Positions 19,418 to 28,849 of a stretch of 44,402 nt of DNA are shown in pieces. A program made the translations under genes and the position numbers. This DNA is from Gnetum montanum (lineage: Eukaryota; Streptophyta; Gnetopsida; Gnetales; Gnetaceae). Numbering within the stretch: position 1 is the stretch's first letter; each line of letters opens with the position of its first letter. The stretch is taken from contig MNCI01006542.1 in assembly GCA_015680685.1 (NCBI GenBank), positions 83,516-127,917 of the forward strand, in the 5' to 3' direction. Below the pieces are notes generated by a model, which was given only the letters and a program-made list of their open reading frames with translations, was not told the origin of the DNA and did not search any database.

Positions 19418-22250
19418 ATGAACACTTTAATAATCTTCAAATTCTTGTTGATTGTAGATGGTCATAAAGAGGATACCAAAAGGAGGACCCTCACAACTCA
19501 AAAGCAAAAGAGCAAGAGGCCATACTGGAGAACAAGCCCCACTAGTAGAGCATGTAGAGTAGGAAGCCTAATCTTTCAGTATTCAACAACAAACTCCTAC
19601 TACCAAACACTTTGCCCAAGAAAAGGCTAAAGCACCACAAGCACCTGAACAAGGACAACGCCTCATGCTATCACTTGAATGCCTCCAGGTCATCGAAGAG
19701 AATTTAATCATGTTCATAGTCATTATGGAACTAAAAGTTGGCCCATTCATGAAGTTTGCTCCATAGGTTGTAAGGACATAACTCCAATCAGCTCCCTTGT
19801 GGCTTACTTTTTCAGTAAGTGGTAAATGGTAATTAGGAGATATTCTTTAATTTTGAAAAATAAATAAGCTAATGCCATTTTGGAGATATAAGGAATTTGA
19901 TTGTCATATTTTATGAAGGCAATAGCCAAAGCCCTTAATCTACTAAATGAAGGGACTAATGTGACATAAATATCCATAAGTTCTAATAATGATGTGAAAA
20001 GGTTGTGGCTACACTAAACCTATGACAAGGAGAATAAGGAGTATAGTGAGATGACTACTAAGGAAAAGATCTATTTTAAGATTAGTATCCATCATTTGTT
20101 CCCTACTAAGAGTCTTAACAAGATATCAACTTATGTGGCCAGAGAAAGCACCATTTTGATTAGAGAATTCAATGGAAACATTTCCCATATTTAATTCCTC
20201 AAAATTCAAAGGTTTTTTGAAGAGAAGATAGCAAGGATGCCAATACTACCATTCCCCTCCCTAGTCAAGAAGCTGTGCAAATAAGTAGGCATCTTGGATG
20301 AAACAAATGATGCTTTGAGAAAGGCTTAAAATGCTTCATACACAAAGATGTTAAAATCCATGCCTCTAAGAAAGGATTAGCTAGAGAAGTAAGCAAGTAG
20401 TAAGGAAGCTACAAGCTCATCCCTTGTAGATACTATTCAAGCTATTGGCTAACAACAACAAGTAGGGTGTAGTAGATAACCACTAGCTAATTAGCAACAA
20501 CAATAGTAAGTAGGACCTAGTTAGCTAGCCACTAGCTAATTAGCAAAAACAACAAGTTTCATTACCACCACCACAAGATTATAAACCTTCAATGAGCCAT
20601 TTGCAATAGATTGTAGATATAATTAGTTTCAGAACTAGAGAAGGTGGACAACCTCTACAAGGTCATAGAGCATGTAGCTAGACCGACCATCTCAATAGGC
20701 CTTGCAAGACGGAAAATATAATTACAGTTAGGAGGAGGGGACAATTGGTCATAACAAAACTTAGGAAACATAGAATTGTTCCAAGTGATGCTAGAAACTG
20801 AAGAAGGAGCCATAATGGTGGTTATGCAACATCAGGATGCAATGATAGCCACTAAAGTAATTACTGGTCACATCAAGAACCCTTCAATGTATTTGTTAGG
20901 CTACCAACTGATCTTTCTAAAGTGAGAGACACTCAAAAGCTAGCCAGAATCCTGATGACACCTACTAATCATTAGGACATATTGGATAGACTACTTCTGA
21001 TAGGATAGGTCATGCAAAATCTCTTTGATATGCCCACTGATATCACAATAGTGTAGTCTGAATTAATTACCATGAAAGGAAAGTTGGTTATGGCTAAGAC
21101 TAGGATAGAGCATGCTGAAAATGAAGTTCAAAAACTACAAGAAGAGCTTGTGATCCTGAGAGCAAAAAAAGATATTTGACATAATTTTTTATGCCTAACC
21201 AACTTAACCAATTTCGAACAAACTATGTGAGGTGCCTCTTTGACCACAATATGAAGATGGAGTGAGAAAAAGAGAAGGTGGTATGGGATACATCAGTGGA
21301 AAAAGCATAGATGTATGCAGATATCAAGGCACTCACCACTTTGCAAGAGGAGAACAAAAAATTAGCTACAAACAATACTCAGTTGACCAACATTGAGTGT
21401 TGAAAGGACATTCTCAAGGAAAGCATTTAGCAACTTCGAAAATAGTTAGTTCATGTCAACTAGGACATGAGTCACTTAACCTAGTAGAACTAAACCTTAT
21501 TAATCAATGAAGTCTATGTAATCAGATAGAAATCTACAATTGAGACCAGTGTGTGGCAAAATGAGGTCAAGATGCACAAATGGCTCAAAGAACATTTCTG
21601 AGATTAGGTGGGCATGTACAAGAAAATCTACAAGAAAGGAATCTAGATGGCAAAAGCCAACATTAGTTCCATTCCTACATAGAATCTAGACTGGCAGCCA
21701 ATCTTGGATAGTTTAGCCCATATCCACCAAGTAGAAATCAAAATTTAGAACCTGCAAATTGAAGATCTTACATAGTAAATGGTTTTAGTGAATCTTTGCT
21801 ATATTAAGCTAGCCGTGTTGCTAATAGGTAGGACCAAGTATGAACTAGAATAATAAGTAGCACCTATGTATGCTTTGTACAAGAAAGAGTTTGTTGACAG
21901 AAAAGATGCATTACAAAAGTTACATGTAGCAAACTCAAAACTCGAGATTGTCAAGTCTAGATACTAGGAATAAAAAGATGTTGTAGAGAACTTGGCTCAT
22001 AACATGATTAACTATCAAGAACTGAGGAAAATAACCAAAGTATTTGAAGAAAAATGATGGTATTTTGTTGCTTGGTAAGTGAAAGCTAATTAAATGTTTT
22101 TGCAATTACCATGTCCATGGAATGTAAAGGCTCTATCACACATTTTTCAACAAGCATGAATGATAATGATCCCAACATAAAATAGGAGAAGCAAAAAGCC
22201 TGATAATAAATGGAAGTAGCCAATAGAAGAGCCACCACCACTGAGCACAT
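19418..22250 (+). pseudogene. Element A second ORF (replaces pol), plant transposon protein-like
   Basis: A long decayed coding region in about the same place as 28850-31640 of B. The best-preserved part, near 20041-20300, reads TTKEKIYFKISIHHLFPTKS, then ISTYVARESTILI, and after a Gln-to-stop change ARMPILPFPSLVKKLCK. This order (basic helix, 'LFPT..S' and 'LPFPsLI..LC') resembles the domain annotated in plants as putative plant transposon protein. Further on, MLETEEGAIMVVMQHQDA aligns with B near 20790. The 3' half is Lys/Glu-rich and would form coiled coils. Many TAG/TAA stops interrupt it. It contains no reverse transcriptase, RNase H or integrase motif. The true start is unknown. Confidence 0.55.
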
Positions 22251-22456
22251 AAACTACATCAAGATACTTTAGTTTTTCTTTTTTCTTTTTGTAATACAAC
22301 TATGTAAAAATTTTGTGAAAACATCATTGTGACATTCTAAGTCATGTAAATATTCCATTAGTCATGTATAGCCCAATCTACCTCCCAATTTTGTAATGGA
22401 CTCCATCCTCAATTTGTTTTAACTTGAGGACAAGTTTCTAATTAATCATGGGGATA

Positions 22457-23324
22457 TGATAAAGTTAATTTTTGTCCTAATGTGACATTATAGCAATGAA
22501 ATCATATCAATGATGTTGTTGATATTATGTTACTACAGATGATAAATCATCATTTATACAATGTCTTGGGATTTATGTAGCCCTATAAATATGACACTTG
22601 GATGTACAATCCAACAACTTTTCATTCCACTAGTAATAGAACTCTTGTAGTTTGATTTCTTAGACTTAAAATTAGTGACAAAGAGTGAATGCCCAACATG
22701 TGATGTGTGATAGTTGAATGGTTTCTTTATTTGAACAAGTTGTATTTAGGTGTAATTTTTGACATCAATAAAGATTAAGATTATTTTCCATCATTATAGC
22801 ATTACCTGAGTTTCTTTCATTTACATAGCATAATTTTCACTATTTTACTAGCTAATACTTTTACTTTTTCAAGAACTTTATTTCTAATTATGAATATTAA
22901 GTGGTATGAATATGACTAATTTCAAGTGCTAAGTGTGATCATTAGATAATCCTAGAAGTAGTATTGCTTAGTTTTCCCAATAGCATAATACTTGGTAATC
23001 CTAGTAATGATACATGAACCAAGGTAGGTTTGGTAAATAAAAAATTGTTATTCACCATGATAGGCTAAAATAAGTTTATATTTTCTTAGTTATCTAGACA
23101 TAGGTATTTTTCAATCATATTTATAGCTAGGCATTATTTTTGCATTCCAACAGTAGTTATCATATGTCTCACTAGACTTCACTAGGTTAAAGTAGGAAGG
23201 CAATGATCATGAGGTTAATTCAATTACTAGCATCACAACATTGTCAATCTATAGATTATGATTGAGTCATGTATAAATACTTGTGACTTGTATGGTTGAG
23301 TGTTCGATGCTCCACTGCTCATCA
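22457..23324 (+). mobile_element. Element A 3' LTR
   Basis: An 868-bp LTR from TGATAAAGTT to CTCATCA, preceded by the purine-rich ATGGGGATA. It aligns with both LTRs of element B. Landmarks: TATA box (TATAAAT) at 22584-22590 after GCCC; AATAAAGATTAAGATTA...TTCCATCATT near 22766, which carries a polyadenylation signal; CTTGGTAATCCTAGT; and an end shared with B (CTTGTGACTTGTATGGTT...CTCATCA). Transcription start and poly-A site are inferred from these positions. Confidence 0.85.
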
Positions 23325-23348
23325 ATAATGTACCAGTTTCTATCATAT
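23325..23348. other. 24-bp strip between elements A and B
   Basis: Only 24 bp separate the end of A's 3' LTR from the start of B's 5' LTR. The first five bases (ATAAT) would be A's target duplication and the last five (CATAT) are B's. Confidence 0.8.
23344..23348. repeat. Target-site duplication, left
   Basis: CATAT immediately before TGATGAG of the 5' LTR, identical to 32673-32677. Confidence 0.92.
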
Positions 23349-24206
23349 TGATGAGTCATGTTTTCGTAGGGCTTCAATATCAAAGTTGCATTATCAAGTA
23401 TTCATATCAGTGCATAACCTCTAATGTAGGGAATCCAATATTGGCCCTTCCATGCTAGCCTATAAATACCACACTTGGATGCAAGGTTTATAGATAGGAA
23501 AAAATAAATTTTAATAGATTTTAGACATAGAAAAGTTTTGTTAGTTTGTTTTCAATGCATGCCCGCAGTGTGATGTTAAGTGATTGTATGACACCCTAAT
23601 TGGAGTGTGACCTACTTAGACACATTACATGTTCAGCAATAAAGATCAAGATTACTTCCATCATTGCAACATCCACTTAGCTTTATTATTATTTTTAATT
23701 ACTTAAATGCTTATTGTTTTCCTTAGTTAATGTTTATCATTTATTATTCTTTATTGGAATGAGTATGATTAATCATGAGCACTTAAGTCAAATTACTTGG
23801 TAATCCAATAGTGTTATCGTTTGGTACACTTAGTAATGGTACACTTGGTAATCCTAGTGGTAGTTGCACAAAGTTCAAGGCATGTATAGAAGGCTAGGAA
23901 AGGATACTCATCACACATAGGCTAGTTTAGACTTTACTTTCCATTGTTAATTAGTTAAATGATTGATTTCCTTATTATTGTTAGGAGTAGCCTAAGGCCA
24001 AAACAACATCAATTATCATATGCCTCACTCTAGACTAAACCATACATCACAAAGCTACCACTAGTTCAAATGGGAAGACAAAAAAATGCAATCAAGGCAT
24101 AATGATCTAGATGCCACCACTAGTCCCGTCCATGAAATTTAACCAAATCATACATGAATGCTTGTGATTTGTATGGTTCAGTGTAGGGGGTACCCACCAC
24201 TCATCA
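23349..24206 (+). mobile_element. Element B 5' LTR
   Basis: From TGATGAGTCATG to CTCATCA. U3 contains CTAATGTAGGGAATCCAA and a TATA box (TATAAATA) at 23461-23468. AATAAAGATCAAGATTACTTCC near 23638 holds a likely polyadenylation signal. The end is followed directly by the primer-binding site. Confidence 0.9.
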
Positions 24207-24231
24207 TTGGTGTCATTTCTGGGGTTGGTGC
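24207..24231 (+). other. Primer-binding site, Athila/Tat type
   Basis: TTGGTGTCATTTCTGGGG directly after the LTR end matches the TGGCGCCGTTGCCGGGG-type (tRNA-Asp) site used by Athila-like elements if CpG-to-TpG changes and a few others are allowed. The next bases, TTGGTGC, also fit the usual continuation. Confidence 0.7.
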
Positions 24232-24544
24232 TAGTTATGTAGATTAGTTATATTATACATGATTGTTGTAAATGCATTAACAATTTATCTTTTAGAAAAT
24301 ATTAAGTCAGACACATCATAAACTAACAATAATGTCTCTTTCACATGGAAGCGATACTACATTGTATGAAGAGAACATTCATTAAAAAACTAATGAGATA
24401 TATATTGAAGAAAGTTCAAGCAACTAAAATCATGCAAGGATTTCATATGTTCATAACCACCTTGATTACACTCAAGAACTATAGTCACCTAAGGCAAACA
24501 ATCCTTGAGGAGATGTAGTAAGTCCTAGACTAGGTGAGGCCTCA

Positions 24545-25417
24545 ATGCCTAGTACCTCCTCAAAACCTAAAAAAGATAAATCAATGGATCAAAAGGAGAA
24601 CTATAGAAGCCATGGTGATTCTACTAGCTTCCCATTTTCCTCTTCCTCTTTAGTGTCTAGTTTTGATGAAGATGAATGTAGGTATAGAGATAAAGCTTCG
24701 CTATGGGTCAAAAGAAGAATAGAAATTGAAACCAAGGGAAAAATCAAAGACATTAAAATGAGTATAGACAAAATCATGACAATTAGAAAAATAGAAATAG
24801 AAATTTTTATTGATGATAGTGAACCCTTGTTGGCCAGTAAGAGCATGACATAGATCATAGAGACAGTTAAAATGCCCCATAGGCATCACAAGGAAAGTTG
24901 CATCAAAAGGCTTGATATGAATAGAATCCCTAAATTTGGGGGAGGCTATAATTCTAATCCATAACATCATTTACAAGCCTTCCATGATGCCTATGTCTTA
25001 CAAAACATTGAAATTAGGTGGAAAAATATTAAGCTTTTTTGTAGGACACTAATAGAGAAAACCAAAGTGTGGTATAGATCATTGAAACCAAATTCAATCC
25101 ATTAATGGTCCATAATGTTTGAACCCATCAACAAGAAATACCAAACCTATGCGAGGGTGTTCAACCTAAGGAAACAAATCGAAGGATGGAAATAGGAACA
25201 ACATGAAGCTTTGGATATGACCCTAGATAGATACTATTCTCTACTGTATAAATGTCCAAGCCATGATTTCTCTAAGGAAGAGCAACTTTTTCACATCATA
25301 GATGGGTCTCGTAGTCAAACTAGAGAAATCCTTGGGATTCATGCACAAGGTAAATTATACAAAATAAGAACCCATCAGATACAAAGGCTAATTGTGTGTG
25401 TGATAAAAGAAGAATGA
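24545..25417 (+). pseudogene. Element B gag (capsid) remnant
   Basis: One reading frame (frame 2) runs from ATG 24545 to TGA 25417 with only a few stops: TAG at 24851-24853, a TAA where A has the Gln of DPQHH (about 24962), a TAA before W-S-I-M, and a TAG after GWK. Seen: a basic, Ser-rich N-terminus; PKFGGGYNSNP; HHLQAFHDAYVLQNI; KLF-x-RTLIEKTKVWYRSL; KYQTYARVFNLRKQIEGWK; then IIDGSRSQTREILGIHAQGKLYK. This is the retrotransposon gag core of the Athila/Tat type and aligns with A throughout. No frameshift is needed within this stretch, so decay is by point mutation. It would form the particle shell. Confidence 0.82.
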
Positions 25418-25507
25418 GAGCTATGTAAATGAGAGAATGTTGAAAAATGTCACTGGGACCTAACTCTTCAAAAGAAGAGGATTCATCTCTATGATAAGGG
25501 AAAATAA

Positions 25508-25559
25508 GTAGCTCTTGATGAGGTGATTTCACAGTAGCTCTTGATGAGGTGATTTCACA
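25508..25559. repeat. Exact 26-bp tandem duplication
   Basis: GTAGCTCTTGATGAGGTGAT... occurs twice back to back, 25508-25533 and 25534-25559, with no differences. It is absent from the aligned part of A and is not a multiple of three, so it also breaks the frame. Confidence 0.93.
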
Positions 25560-25740
25560 ACAAACCTTGACAATGCAATAGTATATTGCTGAAATTTAGA
25601 TACAATTAGATAAGATGTTATAATGGATAAATGAGAAAGTTACAACTTCCATAAAAAATGTAGAGGAGAAAGTAACGCAAAACGAATTAAGAGATCACAA
25701 AAAAAGAAGGAAAAAGAACTAAGAAACAACTAGGAACATT

Positions 25741-26645
25741 TATCAACAAAAAAAGAAAATAGCTATAGAAGAAGAGGCTATAGAATCAACCATAGAAGAG
25801 GATGATGGATATGACATATACCTATATGACCATCCAGAGGGCTATTGCCTAGTCATGTTAGATCTACATGAGTATTGGGATTTTGCATTGAATCCCAAGT
25901 TCATACAAAAGCAAATGCCTAGGAAAAATTACCTTACTCACAAGGTAATTATAGATAGTCCTACAACTAACCATACTATCCTAGTGGAACTTCTTGTTAG
26001 CCTCAAAACTATTATCAACCATAGTGGAAAACCCCACAGTCATGGGAGAGACCATCATCAACCTAGAACTACCCTTATTGTTAGCTAGACTTGTATGAAT
26101 ACTATGTTTAACGACCTATTTTCCCAACTAGTTCTACTTCCTCTACCTCAAATAAATACTACTACTCTCCTGACTATCATCATCCTACAACATCTTCTAT
26201 GAGGTTACCACCTCGCACCCCTCATCCTTTGTCATATCTTTAATATTCTCATACTTCCCTCCATCACATGTCATAGCCAACAACATAGGAAGGTTCAACA
26301 CCACAACATCAATGAAAGAATGCCACTTGTGATATGAAAATGCAAAGAAATGATAATGCTAGTAGATCCCCACCAAAATCTTGAAAATGCCCTTTCTTTA
26401 GGATGGTTCCCACATGTAAGAACAACATTTGTGGACCTACTAACCCATCCAAACTAGCACAGTTCCAATCAAGTGCAACATCCTTCCTTTCACAACCATT
26501 GTCCTCTAATCCTATTCAAAGGCCAACATCCATCATTACTCCAACACTTGACAGAAATGATGAATCTATCATTGTGGAGAGAAAGAAGAATCCATGCATC
26601 ACTAATCATGATAAAAGGTGTAGTCACAAGCTAGACATCCATTAA
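25741..26645 (+). pseudogene. Element B gag C-terminus and downstream remnant
   Basis: After an acidic stretch (EEDDGYDIYLYDHPEGYC) at about 25795-25850 comes LDLHEYWDFALNPKFIQKQMP, which aligns with A's knuckle region (ALNKRFIKMQMP). The first knuckle cysteines are replaced. A Pro/Ser/Thr-rich frame at 26403-26645 follows. The protease motif GRAWL kept by A was not found, so this copy has probably lost it by deletion. No pol follows. Confidence 0.55.
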
Positions 26646-26869
26646 AACAACTTCTATTATAATCCATTGTATATTTCAAAACCAAGTGTGTGAGCAACAA
26701 GCCATCTACACAGCCACCACTAAACTATAAGACACTTAGTGGCTTAAAAATGAAGGTTTAACACTATTTTACAAATGCATGAAGCCTACTTACCCAATTA
26801 TTAATTCTTATCACGGTCAAAATCTTAGTCATGAGGGAGATGCCCTGTCCTAAAATCAAGAATTAATAA

Positions 26870-27850
26870 GTTTTTTTCATCTTTTTATTTTACAATTTTT
26901 GTCATTTTCTCATTTCTTGATATAAACGTTTTCCATACTATTTTCATTTCCTTTATTAGTAATCTTAATTATGAATGAAATGACATGATGTAGACCATTG
27001 AGGTGAGGTTTCTCCTATGTTGTCAAAGTTATGAGAAATTGATTATTTGGATAGTGAGGCCCCATCATCCATCCATCCATCCCATCAAGAAAAGCTTCTT
27101 ACCATGGTCATAATGATATTCTTCTTCATCATAAGAATAAACTCATAATCATTATGCTTGGAAAAAGAAGTGAAGAACCAAGTAGGAATGTAAAGGATGT
27201 AACATCAAGGGGATGTCTGGAATCTCTTTGACCACTTCTATATGTTCCATCATGTTGCTAAGGTTGTAATTAATTCTTGTAGATCCAACAAAAAATTGGA
27301 GTAAGAGTAAAATAAGTGCTACCTTACCATCTAATTAGAAAGACATGTTACCCATGCTTGAAGATAGTGCTCTGGTAAGGTTGACATAGATAAAAATAAA
27401 ATAAAAGGACACTGAATAAATTTCTAGGGGTCCCACGGGAAAGACATGTTACCCATGCCTAAAGGTTGGTAGCTTCTCAAAAATCAAAACAAAAAAGAGA
27501 AGATAAGTGCCATGAATAAACTCCTTCCTTGGACAAAATGTCAAGTGATGATACTCCTTGCAATGGTGGTAGTCTTATGGTTGTCAATCCAAGACATAAA
27601 ATAATGTGATGTAACTAAAATGTAGTTTGGACTTGGTTTGAATCTAGGAAAGAGGGGCTAATGATTACTTTAATAATTAACAACACACAAGCATTCATTA
27701 TTCCTATGGTAAGACACCTCATGTCCTAATTTACACAATATTTTCTAAAATCCATCTCATCTCATTTTCTGTATGATCATAACTTATGGTTTGTGTAATG
27801 TAGAGTTATTCTCTCAAATTGTTGGTTCTAACATGTGTGTTTTGTTCAAC
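26870..27850 (+). other. Element B conserved non-coding block
   Basis: This is the counterpart of A 17215-18370: a short pyrimidine-rich tract, then sequence that aligns with A although it has no sustained frame. AAAGACATGTTACCCATGC occurs exactly at 27339-27357 and 27440-27458, 101 bp apart (99 bp in A). It ends with TTTTGTTCAACAG before GTATG, which fits a plant 3' splice site. A donor site was not identified. Confidence 0.62.
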
Positions 27851-27958
27851 AGGTATGTATTGCATTCAATCCCTTTGGTGCCTATAGACATTTTCAAGTG
27901 TGGTAATACAAGAGCATTAATGACTAAAGCCTACTTTGGGGAGGACCCACTTGTATAA
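27851..27958 (+). CDS. Element B short conserved frame (YFGEDPLV)
   Basis: Open in B from at least 27773 to TAA at 27956-27958. The part after the putative splice acceptor, RYVLHSIPLVPIDIFKCG then TRALMTKAYFGEDPLV, aligns with A 18371-18477. No family recognised. It may be the last exon of a protein whose start lies further upstream, or a separate small product. It is not a stable domain by itself at ~35 residues. Confidence 0.4.
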   Translation, partial: RYVLHSIPLVPIDIFKCGNTRALMTKAYFGEDPLV

Positions 27959-28214
27959 CTTTTGTAACTTATACTTGTCTAACACAACTACATCATCTTG
28001 AACCTTCCAAGTGCATAAATGTCAATTTCAACATCTCCCCTTATCATACAACCTATCCATTCTGTATCATGGGCTTAATACCCTTTTCTTACATTTTCCA
28101 AAGCTTTTAATGCCTATGATTCTATCTTCTAACATTACTGGTGCCTAAATATGAATTCTCACTTACCATAAAACTCTAGACTTTACATGAAACCTTCCAA
28201 CTAGTGATGGAGCT

Positions 28215-28400
28215 TCATTTTTCATGTTGAATGTCCCCACGAGGGGTAATTTTAACACACCTGATATCTGGTGGGAGTCAATATCAGCTACCTGATGTTA
28301 GGTACCTAATATTGGGTCCACAAAAACCTATAAATAGGGCCCTTGCAATGCTTCAAAATTCATTATCATCAATTGAAGCTAGGAGAGTTTTTGAATTTTT
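28215..28400 (+). promoter_or_regulatory. Element B internal U3-like promoter module
   Basis: CTGATGTTAGGTACCTAATATTGGGTCC is followed at LTR-like spacing by CCTATAAATAG (TATA at 28329-28337). The 5' LTR of B reads CTAATGTAGGGAATCCAATATTGGCCC and then CCTATAAATACC. Upstream words (CTGATATC) also occur in the 3' LTR U3. Downstream, GAAGCTAGGAGAGTTTTTGA recalls the LTR's ACATAGAGAAGTTTTGATA. It lies about 500 bp before the second ORF, so an LTR-derived internal promoter is the natural reading. Confidence 0.55.
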
Positions 28401-28849
28401 CTCTCTTGAATAACAGATCTACGCATCTAACTTACACATGTAATACCTAGATTCATACCACTCCAATTTTTGTGGTTTTTGAACCTATTTTATCTTGGAG
28501 TGTTCAATTTCATTGAGGGGGGAGGGTCCTTGTATGGAAAACTTGCACTAATTTTTTGAAATTTGTTATTACTTGGAAGGTATTAAAAGGGTAAGAATGA
28601 TAAAAACCTTAAGTATTTTAGTGAACAATCAATTGTATGTATGCTAGAACATTTAATTATCTTACCTAAGGGATCATAACCCTCATTATAATCCATACAT
28701 AATGAAAAAGAAGTTAATTGCGAAGAGTCATAAAAGAAATTAATAGTTTCTAGGCATTTTTCTTGAAATTTTTCTAACTTCACAATCACATGAACTAAGA
28801 ACTTAATGGAACCAAGGACTCGAGTAAGGTATAAACCTATTAATGATAA

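Larger units (their letters stand above)
14260..23324 (+). mobile_element. Element A: non-autonomous gypsy-like retrotransposon, 5' truncated
   Basis: A relative of element B with the same part order: gag, conserved non-coding block, short conserved frame, U3-like module, second ORF, 3' LTR. The 3' LTR is intact; no 5' LTR or primer-binding site is seen, and the 5' limit (roughly 14260) is uncertain because it fades toward the receptor-kinase relic. No reverse transcriptase, RNase H or integrase motif was found in any frame between the protease remnant and the LTR. Unlike B, A keeps a protease C-terminal motif. Bases 23325-23329 (ATAAT) would be the right half of its target duplication; the left half is lost. 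Confidence 0.78.

Noticed and set aside
24601-24970. - strand frames with hydrophobic runs opposite element B gag
   Set aside because: Shadows of the Lys/Ile-rich gag N-terminus.
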